Below are positions 52,962 to 63,599 of a DNA stretch of 64,000 nucleotides, piece after piece. The translations under genes and the position numbers were made by a program. The first letter of the stretch is position 1; each line of letters starts with the position of its first letter. The stretch is taken from NCBI GenBank assembly GCA_951329385.1, contig OX589605.1, forward strand, positions 30,094,821-30,158,820. Direction: 5' to 3'. The notes below the pieces were generated by a model. The model had not been told where the DNA came from. It worked only from the letters and a program-made list of their open reading frames with translations, and made no database searches. This DNA is from Polia nebulosa. Its lineage: Eukaryota > Arthropoda > Insecta > Lepidoptera > Noctuidae.

Positions 52962-55900
52962 ATGTCAGTGGGCAAAATCAAAGACTTTGATGTGAAAACC
53001 GGTAACTGGTCAGCATACGTTGAGCGGCTCGAAATGTACTTTATAGTTAACAACATAACGGACGATTTAAAGTTACCAACTTTAATCGCGATTATCGGGG
53101 AACAAGCTTACGAATTGTTGTCCACATTAGCGAGTCCTAAGAAGCCGTCAAGCTTACCATACGCAGTCGCGGTGGATCTACTGCGAGCACATCTGCAACC
53201 GACACCCTCAATCTTGGCAGAAAGGTATAGATTTCGTTAAAGGCGGCAAATGCCAGGCGAATTGATAGCGGACTACGTGGCTGATTTGAAAAAGATGGCG
53301 AGGTACTGTGAGTTTAAAACAAACTTAGAAGAAAACTTACGGGATCAATTTGTGTGCGGTCTGCGGAGCGATATTATTCGGCAGAGATTATTCGCGGAAA
53401 ATGATCTGGACTACAACAAAGCGCTACAGTTAGCCAATACTCTGGAAGCAGCCGAGCGGGACGCCGGGGCTGTCGAGGGCTCGCGGGATCAAGTTTCGGA
53501 AAGGGAACTTAGCGAGAGGATGCACAAGCTGGAAAACGGAAATTGCCCAGCGTGTGGAGGCAATGGACATACACAGCAAAACTGCAGGTACAGAGATTTT
53601 GAATGCAGTTACTGTGGAAAAATGGGCCATTTACGAAGAGTATGTAAGAAGAAAGAATACGATCACCGTATGACAGCGGCGAGTCCAAAGTCCAATAGCA
53701 CGCGGAGAAGGTCACGCAGAGGTCGCGCGCCCGGAGCGAGTGGCTACCGCTCAGCGGACGACCGCGACGGCGGGAAACGACGCAGCGGTGCGGCAGCGCC
53801 TGCACGCGGCGCGAGCGCCCGGGGGAGCGCCAGCGCCGCCAAGGCAGCGCACTACCTACGAGAACTGACGGCGAGAGACAGCTCCGGGGAAGAACGGGAC
53901 GCGTCGTGTGATGACGAGGAGGCAATGTACCAGATGTCGTTAGCCAAGTATAGTCCGGTGTGTATGATAGTTAATGTAAATAATAAACCCTTAAAAATGG
54001 AAGTCGATACGGGGTCGGCGTTATCTTGTATAAGCTATTTTACATACAACCAACTGTTTAGTGATCTACCTTTACAAACATGTAAATTAAAGTTAAAATT
54101 TTATGACGGCTCATCTGTTTACCCGATAGGTTACCTAGAGACAAATGTGGAATATAAAAACAAGGTGAAAAGGTTAGATCTATATGTAATAAATAAGGGT
54201 AGTACCAGTTTATTAGGAAGACAGTGGTTGTCTGAATTGTGTATGGAAATACCTAAGCTAAACAAGTGTACAGAAATCCATAATATAGTAACAAGTAAAA
54301 ATAACTTGCTAAATGATATTATCTCCAGGCATGAGAACCTATTTGATGGCACATTGGGCAAGTATACCGGGGAGGAGGTGAAGCTGTACGTGCGGGACGG
54401 AGCGCAGCCGGTGTACTGTCGCGCGCGCCCGGTGCCCTACGCGCTGCTCCCGCGAGTGGACGCGGAGTTGGACGCGATGCTGCGCGCCGGCGTCGTCGAG
54501 CCCGTTGACCGGTCCGACTGGGCCACACCGTTGGTCATAGCGAGGAAGGCGGACGGCGGAATACGACTGTGTGCGGATTATAAGGTGACACTTAACAAAG
54601 TTTTGTTGGTTGATAGGTATCCGGTTCCAAGGGTAGAAGAATTATTTAGTAACCTCAGTGGTAATAATTATTTTACCAAGATAGATCTATCACAAGCTTA
54701 TAACCAATTAGTTTTAAATGAAACATCGAGAAACTACACAGTCATTAACACACATAGAGGATTGTTTAAATACAACCGGTTAGTGTATGGTCTCTCTTCT
54801 AGTCCAGGAATTTTTCAAAAATTAATGACAAATCTCTTTAAAAATATACCCGACGTAGTAGTATTTTACGATGATATTTTAATAAAAAGTAAATCTTTGG
54901 ATTCTCATTTAAAAAGCGTAGAACAAGTATTTAGTGTTTTGGAAACGAATGGCTTAAAAATTAAAAAGGAAAAATGTGAGTTCATAGCTGACCAAGTGAA
55001 GTATTTAGGGTTCATAATAAATAAAAAGGGAGTTCGAGTAAATCCGGAAAAATTAAAACCAATATTAGATATGCCTCACCCAACTAATGTATCAGAATTA
55101 AAGTCGTTTTTGGGCATGGTTAATTTCTATGGAAAATTTATAAAAAATTTAAACTATCATATTAACCCTCTTTATGTCTTGCTCAAAAAGGGAAGGCACT
55201 GGAAATGGACAATGTCACATACAAAGGTTTTTAATGTAATTAAAAAACTATTGTGTAGCGCGGACGTTTTAATACATTTCGATATGTCGTTGGAGAGTAT
55301 AGTAACCTGCGACGCGAGCTCGCGCGGGCTCGGCGCCGTGCTGGCGCAGCGCGCGCCCGGCGGCGGCGCCGAGCGCGTGGTGGCGTACGCGTCGCGCTCG
55401 CTTACCGCGGCTGAGCAACACTATAGTCAGATTCATAAAGAAGCTCTTGCAATCATATTTGCAATGGACAAATTTCATCAATATCTGTTTGGGAGGAAGT
55501 TCACTTTACGTACGGACCATAAACCTTTGGTAACAATATTTGGACCTCATGCCGGTATTCCCAACACGGCGGCTAGTCGGCTTCAGAGATGGGCTATTAA
55601 ATTATCAGCCTATGACTTCAATATAGAGTATATTCGCACGGACAAGAACACAGCTGATGTTTTGTCTAGGTTGATTAGCGAGCATAAGGAGGGAGTTTGT
55701 AAAGAAGAATTAGACACTCCGGAACAAACATATTTACATTTTGCGGCAGAAGCATTACTTTTAGACTCAAATAAATTAAAAAAAGAAACGGTTTCGGATT
55801 GTATATTAAACAGGGTAGCTAGATACATTAATGATGGATGGCCGGTCGATGTCGAAATGAGAGAACTAAAACCTTATTTTAATAGAAAAAACGAGTTATA

Positions 55901-57206
55901 TTTAGAATTAGGTTGTGTGATGTGGGGACATAGGGTCGTTATTCCAAACTCTTGCAGGGATAATGTAATAATGGAGCTTCACGAGGGTCACATGGGGGTA
56001 GTGAAAACAAAGGCATTGGCTCGGAGCTATGTGTGGTGGCCCGGCATAGACGAGGCTATAGAAGCAGCGTGTCGCGCCTGTACCATATGCGCCGCGGTAG
56101 CTGACGCTCCTCCAGCGCACGCACCACGCGCCTGGCCATGGCCAGACCGCCCATGGACCAGAATACACATTGATTTTCTAGGGCCAATAGGGGGGCAAAC
56201 TTATCTTATTGTAGTGGACGCTCATTCGAAATGGATAGAGGCAATTAAAATGACTAGCACTACAGCGAAAGCTGTAATAAAAGAATTGCGGGAAATGTGG
56301 GCGAGATTCGGGTTGCCGAAACAGGTGGTTAGCGACAATGGTCCACCATTTTTCAGTGCTGAATTCAAACAATTTTTAAGCACCAATGGAATTGAACAAA
56401 TTTTTTCAGCCCCTTATCACCCGGCTTCGAATGGGGCGGCGGAAAACGCCGTTAAAATATGTAAACGCAATATAAAAAAAGCAATCAAATCTAACACAGA
56501 TATACACGCTTCTTTGTGTAGATTCCTACTGGCTTACAGAAATACACCACACTATACTACCGGCGAAAGTCCGGCAAAGATGTGCATAGGGCGCAATCGG
56601 CGCATGCGTCTAGATTGCTTAAAACCTGATCAGAAGGAATTAGTAAAGGCTCGTCAGAAGCAGGCGGAAAAGTTAGCTGGGGGAAAAGTTAGACAATTTA
56701 CGTCGGGGGACAAGGTCTGGTTTAGAGATTATCGAGGTTTTGATAAGTGGATAGTGGGGAAAGTGATAGAAAGGACAGGTAGTACGGATTATATAGTTAG
56801 ATCTATCAATGGAACCGAAGAACACAGACATATCGACCAACTAAAGCTTAGAGTGTCAAGAGATGTTACTAAGATAATAAATTGTGACAGTCACCCTGTA
56901 CGCGAAAGACCCGTAAAACGATTCCGCCCTTCGCTAATTTTTCCAGTAAACAACGACCAACAGTCCGGCGCACCGGTCGCGGGCCCGAGCTTAACTGAGC
57001 CGTTGGTAGCCGAGGGCGCATCACCTACAGCAACCGACGATAGGGATGTTGTGTTAACATCAACTCCGCTAAAAACATCTAGCGTGCCCAATGCGCAGGA
57101 AATAGATTATCATGGCTCGAATAACAATGTGCCTAATGATCAGCCTAATCTTCGGCGTGTACGTAAACCGGTCAAACGATATGGTATCGAGGACTGTTAT
57201 AAGTAG
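52962..57206 (+). pseudogene. Gag-Pol polyprotein, interrupted by one stop codon in gag
   Basis: The frame opens at 52962 (ATG; MSVGKIKDFDVKTGNWSAYV, Gag), meets TAA at 53238-53240, and then stays open in the same frame for 1318 codons from 53250. Positions counted from 53250: two C-x2-C-x4-H-x4-C knuckles (99-135), protease DTGS (253-256), reverse transcriptase YDDI (540-543), RNase H CDAS (D688) and TDHKPL, integrase zinc finger starting at H911, integrase D975, D1029, E1065 (35 residues between the last two), and a C-terminal basic tail. All catalytic residues are present. The stop splits Gag, so the copy would need readthrough or be inactive. The GC-rich segments in pol (for example 54380-54560) differ from the AT-rich rest. 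Confidence 0.93.
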
Positions 57207-57311
57207 AGAAGGAAATAGTATTACTATTATAAGTTTAGTTAATAAGTTTAAATATGTATAAGTTAGTTTAGTTGTGTTAGTCATAAGTTTATTAGAAATT
57301 AAGGGTGAAGG

Positions 57312-57409
57312 TGTTATATATGTGGGTAGTTTTAAGCTAGCGCTCAATTGTTTGTAACTGACATCAGTTCAATATACGCTTGGCTCGTACGCACGTCTTT
57401 TATTTAGCA
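57312..57409 (+). repeat. 3' LTR of the Ty3/gypsy element
   Basis: 98 bp, followed directly by the target duplication GGTGC and by GCCAAAATCGTGAACAAGTT, the same sequence that ends block 2 at 50371. Confidence 0.93.
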
Positions 57410-57434
57410 GGTGCCAAAATCGTGAACAAGTTAA

Positions 57435-58189
57435 TCCTACTAATATTATAAATGCGAAAGTTTGTATGTTTGTTTGTTTGTATGTTTGTATGTTTGTATG
57501 TTTGGCTGAAGGTAACGCAAAAACGGCTGAAGGTAACGCAAAAACGGCTGAAGGGATTTCAATAAAATTTTGCACACAGGTAGGTCATAGCCTGGATTAA
57601 AATATAGGCTACTTTTTATTCCGGTAAATGACAAGACTTAGCGAAGGCTGAGGTGGAAGTAGAAATCAAATGTTCAAATGTCAGGCTGAACGCGCGGTTT
57701 ACGCTCACAAAGTACCAGGAGACCAGAAACATGAGAAGTATTTCTAGGACTGGAATCATGAACGGTAAAGACTCGCAAAGTACCAGGGGACCAGAATCAT
57801 GAAGAGGTATTTTCCGGGCTATCACCCTAAGCGGTATAGCTTCGCAAACCACCAGGAGACCAGAATCAAGAAAAAGTGTTTCCGGGGCTTGAATCCTGAG
57901 CGGTATAGATTCACAAGCTACCAGGAGCTTAGAATCACAAAATAAATTCCGAGGCAGGTATTAAGAGAGATAGAGATTCACAAATTACCAGGAGACTAGA
58001 AACATGAGAAGTATTTCAAGGACTGAAATTATCAGCGATAAAGACTCACAAACTTCCAGAAGATCAGGATTCACGAAAAAGTAGTTCCGGAGCTGGAATC
58101 ATGAGAGGTATAGATTCTAAAACTACCAGGAGACCATAGTCATGAACCAGTATTTTTGGGCTTAAATCCAAAGCGGGTATGTATGTAGT
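57435..58189 (+). repeat. Helitron-type block 4: 5' end plus minisatellite, no viral insert
   Basis: The fourth TCCTACTAATATTATAAATG head with a duplicated GCTGAAGGTAACGCAAAAAC segment, then about 7 minisatellite units (57700-58160). It leads into the 3' modules. It lacks any viral-like sequence. Confidence 0.75.
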
Positions 58190-58841
58190 TTAATATAAAT
58201 GCCTACGCGAACGGAGACACGGCCAAGAAGCTAAGCACTAATTTAGGATATGTTCGGGAGACCCAATAAATGAAACAGTCTCGGTAAACTATTATATTTA
58301 ACATGGTAAGAATAACAAGATAGGTACCCCGACACACTGAGCGAGCGTGTATGCGCCCCTACAGTCTTTATGTAGAACTTTGTCGTTCAAAAAAATCTGG
58401 ATTTCAGCCTAATTTAAATTACTTTTAATTTTGATTTCTACAGGGTTTATTTATCGTGCTACTCTCTGGAAATACCACTCAAACTTATTATTACACTTTT
58501 TACGCGGGCGAAGCCGCGGGCGGAAGCTAGTTTAATATAAATGTCTACGCGGACGGAGCCACGGGCAAGAAGCTAAGCACTAATTTAGGATATGTTCGGG
58601 ACCCAATAAATGAAACAGTCTCGATATGGTAAACTATTTTATTTAACACGATAAGAGTAACAAGGAGTGTGTGTCTACAGTCTTTATGTAGAACTTTGAC
58701 ATTCAAAAAAATATGTCTTTCAGCCTAATTTAAATTACTTTTAATTTTGATTTCTACAGGGTTTATTTAACGTGCTACTCTATCTCAATTCAAACTTATA
58801 ATTACACTTTTTACGCGGGCGAAGCCGCGGGCGGAAGCTAG
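58190..58841 (+). repeat. Two tandem Helitron-type 3' modules
   Basis: Module 1 (58190-58530) and module 2 (58531-58841) share AAGAAGCTAAGCACTAATTT, ACAGTCTTTATGTAGAACTT, TTTGATTTCTACAGGGTTTA and the terminal hairpin plus GGCGGAAGCTAG. Both end CTAG followed by T. Their GCGGGCGAAGCCGCGGGCGG core is widespread in Lepidoptera. Confidence 0.75.
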
Positions 58842-58974
58842 TATATTGATAAATTAAATAAATAATTCCCTCATTTGGTACGGAACCCTAAATGTGTTAA
58901 GTCCGACACGCACTTTTTTTTATTTCGGGACAGATTTGATTTTATGCGTGTTAATGTTTGATTAAATATATTTA

Positions 58975-59210
58975 TATAATCTGCCATATGACTCCACATA
59001 TTTTATCCGACCCGGTGCACGGTGGCCCCGGGCAAAGCCTTGCTTCGCCCCCGTGGCATTAGTACTTCCCCCACAGCAAATTATAATAGTTGGTTTATAA
59101 TCTATGTCTGTGCCAAATTTTTTCCGAACCCGTTCGACAGTTTTGGAGTGAATGAGTAACAAAGATACATACATCCATATCCATCCATCCATCCAAACTT
59201 TCGTAGGAGG
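58975..59210 (-). repeat. Interspersed repeat (lepidopteran LINE-tail type)
   Basis: GCACGGTGGCCCCGGGCAAA, CCCGTTCGACAGTTTTGGAG, ACAAAGATACATACATCCAT and AACTTTCG are typical of a dispersed moth repeat. The 76-aa minus-strand frame is incidental. Confidence 0.5.
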
Positions 59211-59574
59211 TTAGGATAAAATAGGATAGAAATCTCAACCAAAGATATCATAAAAGTTGACTTCTAACTATTTAGAAAAACGGTAAAATATATCGTAAAA
59301 GACTTCCAAACATTAAAATTTTAATATGCCTTATTACAAGATAAGTACCTGATACCTGATAACATACATAAATGCCCCCTTGTTTCACGCGTGAAGTATG
59401 AATTAAGTTCTCACTAATATCATTATCATAATTATGCGCTTTTAGCTAACTTCTTAAGAGTACACGTGTGTCTGATCGGTGCTAATATACTTAAGTGTGT
59501 TATTTCAGTTCATGGTTAAGAATTAAGACATTTTATTTTAATAATGCGCACTAGATGTACACTTATTTAATTAC
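59211..59574. other. No gene seen
   Basis: AT-rich sequence without ORF or recognisable element. Confidence 0.5.
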
Positions 59575-59660
59575 ATTGATGGGACCGCGCTTGATGGTAA
59601 GCGATGATGTGATCGACAATGGAACACGCTTGCCTAGGAGTAACCTATTCACTCTTGACT
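59575..59660 (+). repeat. Short interspersed repeat fragment
   Basis: GATGGTAAGCGATGATGTGA, then ACACGCTTGCCTAGGAGTAA, CCTATTCACTC resembles CACACTTGCCAAGAAGTAAC, CTACTCACTC at 3225, the distal flank of family S copy 1. Confidence 0.5.
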
Positions 59661-59884
59661 TAAATACAAACTGGGGGACGGTCTTAATCTTGAGGCGTCC
59701 TAAATGTCAATAAAAAATATAGTAGCATTTAGATTTATTGAAAAATCTATTAAATTTATTAATAAATTTTCTAGATACGGTCCTGTAATCACGCCCAGAT
59801 TCCGATCCCTGCACATACTCGTAATCAACAAGGAATATTTTACCAGGATTTTTAATAGGTACTCGTATAACATGGTTTAAAAAA

Positions 59885-60030
59885 GTGTCCATGGAGTTTC
59901 TTGCACGTTTTTCTACTACGCTTTGGAATGTGCAATTTCAATTTAATCTTTCTTACTGACCAACTTCTTGACAATTCAAAAGTACTTGACCTGTAAATTG
60001 TTTATTCGCAATAAATGTTTTTAGTTGTTG
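59885..60030 (+). repeat. LINE 3' tail, copy related to 6885-7320
   Basis: GTCCATGGAGTTTCTTGCAC, TTGGAATGTGCAATTTCAAT, CTTACTGACCAACTTCTTGA and AATTCAAAAGTACTTGACCT match the 7-kb tail in order. Confidence 0.6.
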
Positions 60031-60140
60031 TTTGAACAGGAAGTTTTTCTAAATCTAATGTAAGAATTATTACCAAACTACCTAGGTTGTTCCGAAAATT
60101 GTTAGCCACAGAATAAATACAATTTTATTTTTCCATTTGA

Positions 60141-60520
60141 CAGCTAGACCACAGATGCATGGGCAAATTGAATTCGTCGTACAAGCGCCCAGTGGAGCGG
60201 TACATCCAGAATCACACTTTCCAAAGCAACGAAAGGTGGGTTTATAAGGCCTGCGAGCGACCGGCCCAAGGTGTATCTGTTACGTACCTCGATGATGACA
60301 CCATGAGTTCATTTTGGCGCAGCATCTGGTCGGTGCCAGTCAGGCACACCGAGGGTGATGGAACTGAGAGGTTGAGCGCGCGTGCGATCTTATACCATAA
60401 ATGGGGAAAAAGTAGCTCATGCAATCCGTCCGTTGCTTACCTGGAAATCTCAAGAGCCGGATGGGCTGTACTATTGATGACAAAGGTGCATGGAGAGCCT
60501 AAGGTCGACTTTTGACTGTG
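60141..60520 (+). pseudogene. Dong/R4-type LINE fragment, pre-RT region
   Basis: The frame RPVERYIQNHTFQSNERWVY and SSFWRSIWSVPVRHTEGDGT corresponds to 37270-37480 of the larger LINE. It is truncated on both sides and frame-broken near 60420. Confidence 0.75.
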
Positions 60521-60867
60521 AGGTTTTGCATTACGTATCATGACTTTCATGAGACGACTAGATGGCGCTGTTCAATCATGAAAATAACACTGCAAAGCTT
60601 ATAAACCTTATTATGCAGAGGCAGATAATAAGGTTTTCAATACCTAAAATAATTACTAAGTAATAATAATATATTTATATTCAAATAAACAAAAATTACT
60701 ATATTTTCTTATTTCCGAGTACTTAATACAGCGCCATCTAAACCAAACTAAATAAGCCAATTGGTACTATATCGGTTAATTCGACTACAGATGGCGTCGA
60801 TCACAAATAATAAAAATCCCTACATTCACAAAGTAGCTCTTATTTTCACGTTCCAGAATAAATAGTC
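60521..60867. other. No gene seen
   Basis: AT-rich. The motif AGATGGCGCTG / ACAGCGCCATCTA occurs in opposite orientations near 60560 and 60730, suggesting a small decayed inverted-repeat element. Confidence 0.45.
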
Positions 60868-60950
60868 AGTAGCTCAGGTGGATAAGCATGGCAGAATAAC
60901 ATAGATCGTTCAACAGGGCACCGGTTCGCATCCCAGCTCTCTGTCGACTT
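60868..60950 (+). repeat. tRNA-derived segment (A- and B-box-like)
   Basis: AGTAGCTCAGGTGGATAAGC (A-box-like) and CACCGGTTCGCATCCCAGCT (B-box-like), about 50 bp apart. It does not close into a convincing cloverleaf and is followed by AT-rich DNA, so I read it as a SINE head, not a functional tRNA. Confidence 0.55.
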
Positions 60951-62059
60951 TTTATAAATTTAATTATTCTAATATATAATTTATATTCTATTTTTTGTAT
61001 TTTTAAACGTTTTTATTTTATTTTTTGTTATAAATAATATAAAAAATATGAGGTATAAGATGTATAAATGAATATAGGGATAATATACAAGTATACATAT
61101 ACTACTATATATAACATTATATAAATATATATTATATAAATTACTTTCATAATTGGTGGTAAGTATTAGTATTATTAGTAAAACACATTTATGTAGAAGA
61201 CTTAGATATATTTTTCTTACAGCTTAAGATTTACTAAGTTTAATTCTCGTAAAGGATAAGAAATGAAACTATTTTATTGATTATAGTTTAAGACATTTAA
61301 TTCTCAAAGAAGAATACAATTTATGTCTTTCTTTCTTATAGAATGTATAACCTAACCTAGCAGTTTTACATCCAATTAACAATGATTTAATTCACTTGTT
61401 AAGGAGAAATACAAGTAAAATTTATAACAGTATAACTCTATTACAAAATAGAAGACCTTAACAAAGTAAAACTGTATAATAGATATTATAAGTATTCTAA
61501 ATCAAAACTGTGTTGTGCTATTCTTCTATTATTTAGTTTTATTTACATTATGTTATAATAACTTTCACTATATATGCAACCTTAGTTCTGTAAATATTTT
61601 ACCTACTCATAAATTATAAAAAATTTACGTTTTGCATAATTATGTTTAGTGGTATTGACTATAATGATTGATTTGTGCATTATGTTATGACTAAGGTTCA
61701 TAGCTTAAGTATTCGTTCCAGAAGGAGGAAGAAATTGAAGCTAAACCTAAAATCAATAACAATTGTAAGACCGGGTTATAGCTGTCATTTTGGGACCGAG
61801 TTGTTTATAACAATAAATAAATAATTTATTATGTTGGAAAGGAATCTATATTTATATTGTTTTTATTTTAATTTCTTATATTATATAAGAAATCAAAATC
61901 ATTAGTGTAATAACATTTTGTTGTTATAAAGTAATGTATAAATTTATCCAACTTACACCAAGTTTGATTACTGTAATTTATCATATAAATTATAGTTACC
62001 CCGGTCTTTTCATTTTTACTCAATCATTATTAGGTACTCAATTCAATAGTCAACACTTT
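60951..62059. other. No gene seen; very AT-rich
   Basis: About 1.1 kb of A/T-dominated sequence with TATA-type runs. No coding or repeats with clear borders. Confidence 0.6.
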
Positions 62060-62066
62060 ATATTCT

Positions 62067-63172
62067 TTAATATTTCGTGTATCCGCCATTTTGATCGATT
62101 ACAGCTTGCAACCGCGAACCCATGGAGTCTATTAATTTTTCACATAAATTGTGACCCCGTATAGAATCCCATACCTCCATGCAGTGAGTACTCAGTGCTT
62201 CCTTAGTCCTTTCGTTCCTATTGTCCCACTTTTGAACCATAACGCCCCATAAATTTTCAATGGGGTTGTAAATCTGGCGATCTCGCAGGCCAAGGAATAA
62301 TTCGTATGTCCGATTGCTGGCTAAACCACTCTTGCACAATTATGGAACGGTGTATAGGACAATTGTCCTGCACGAACGTTATTACTGGCATGTCTTCTAC
62401 AGGAAAAACATTCCGCACAGTGGGCAACATGACGTCATTCAGCACATCTAAGTAGTTAACACTGTTTGCACGACTGGGTATTACAGTAAGTTCTCCTGGT
62501 CCTGCAGCTGTCATCCATCCCCAAATGTTCACTGTTATACGACCGGATTCAGAGTAAGGCACAACGTGATCACTATCATAACGCGTATTATTCCTACGCC
62601 ACAACCTAACTCGCCCGTGCTGGCTAGACTTGAAAGTCTTTTCATCACTGAAGATAACGTTGCTCCAGTCGAAATGTCTGTATTTCAAAGCAAACTCCAA
62701 TCGTGCTCTTTTATTAGCTTCGGTTAGCAATGGCTTAATAGCATGTCGACGATAATGCAGACCTTCACTATGAAGAGCACGATAACACCGTCCGCAAAGA
62801 TGTATCAAACAACTCTGCGTAATATCTTGTTGGTGTAAAGCCATTTTCCTCATAACCTTGCACCATAAGTTGACGCTGGTCTGAGTCAATATGGCGTCTT
62901 CTGCCAGATCTACTGCGGTGTTCCAACGAACCCTCTTCTTGAAACCGCTTTATCCATAAAGTGACAGTCTTTACCTATAAGGGAAATATATTATTTATTA
63001 TTTTCGTGTATCGATAACCATGGATAATAAAATAAATAACGAACAGTGATTTTAAAACATTACTTACGTTTAAGCCAGTTTCTCTCGAAATTTCAGAATA
63101 ATTTAGGACTTGATTATGCAATGCTATTATTTGGGCCCTCGTAGCCATATCAATATTAGAACGCGAACTCAT
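62067..63172 (-). pseudogene. Tc1/mariner-type transposase with a 93-bp intron, frameshifted
   Basis: Exon 1 (63172-63068) encodes a 35-aa helix-turn-helix start (ATRAQIIALHNQVLNYSEIS). A GTAAGT donor and TTATAG acceptor remove 63067-62975, and exon 2 continues VKTVTLWIKRFQEEGSLEHR. Frame changes near 62790 and 62270 break it. The catalytic blocks are SDEKTF (Asp at 62646), QDNCPIH (Asp at 62367) and NPIENLWG (Glu at about 62258), giving a spacing near 35, as in Tc1-like cut-and-paste transposases. The element is dead. I could not define its terminal inverted repeats. Confidence 0.8.
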
Positions 63173-63382
63173 GCTAAAGATAAATATTAAAAAATTGTTA
63201 AATGCAATCGTAACTGAACTCACTCAAAGATAGTAAAGAACGTTATGATTGAACAAAAAGATTTAATTTTTATACAGTCAATATTAAACTACCCTCAATT
63301 CTTTTGAGATTTATGATACAGGTTAAAGTCGCTAAACAACTTCGATATAATAAAGAGTAGGATAATTTCAACTCATTGCGTA

Positions 63383-63460
63383 ATGACGCAATAGTCCAGT
63401 GGCTATGGTATCGGTAAATTTTATGCCACCGAGTTCGAATCCTAGTTATTACGAGCTTTG
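63383..63460 (+). repeat. tRNA-derived segment (A- and B-box-like)
   Basis: AATAGTCCAGTGGCTATGGT and CCGAGTTCGAATCCTAGTTA have Pol III A- and B-box character. A good T-arm is not closed, so this is probably a SINE head. Confidence 0.5.
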
Positions 63461-63599
63461 CTTTATAAGGTTTGTAATGTCGTAGGAGAATTTGTGTTAA
63501 AATTAAGCAATATTGTAACTAGCAAAAAACAAGATAATGTTCTTTAACGAGAGATGTATATTTTCCAATCCAACTACTATACTAGCGCCATCTATGTCG

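Larger units (their letters stand above)
52777..57409 (+). mobile_element. Ty3/gypsy LTR retrotransposon (Mag-like), almost intact
   Basis: Short LTRs (100 and 98 bp; TGTTATATATGTGGG to TTATTTAGCA) and a 5-bp target duplication GGTGC (52772-52776 and 57410-57414). The primer site TGGCGACGAGGAT follows the 5' LTR, and a purine tract AAGGGTGAAGG precedes the 3' LTR. One gag-pol frame, no envelope. Very short LTRs, two zinc knuckles and a single fused frame suggest the Mag clade (inference). It inserted into the tail of Helitron block 3: the sequence before and after matches the end of block 2 without a gap. Confidence 0.93.
45904..58530 (+). mobile_element. Helitron-type composite: four tandem 5' ends, one 3' end, viral inserts
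   Basis: The sequence TCCTA.TAATATTATAAATG, always preceded by A, begins at 45904, 48014, 50393 and 57435. At each site it is followed by ACGCAAAAACGGCTGAAGG and TAGCCTGGATTAACACATAG-like sequence. At the far end a CGCGG-GCGAAG-CCGCG hairpin (58503-58518) lies 8 bases before CTAG (58527-58530), followed by T. The A^TC...CTRR^T borders with a 3' hairpin are the diagnostic ends of Helitrons, rolling-circle DNA transposons. No Rep/helicase gene is present, so it is non-autonomous. The blocks are filled with a 68-72 bp minisatellite and viral-like genes. Block lengths are about 2110, 2379 and 2404 bp (the last without the gypsy insert). Confidence 0.7.

Noticed and set aside
52962..57206. An envelope gene in the Ty3/gypsy element
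   Set aside because: After integrase only a basic tail of about 200 residues remains before the purine tract, and no third ORF with a signal peptide or membrane segment is present.
26222..63460. tRNA genes at about 26.25, 31.25, 60.9 and 63.4 kb
   Set aside because: A- and B-box-like motifs are present, but complete cloverleaves with paired acceptor stems are not. They continue into SINE bodies or AT-rich DNA.
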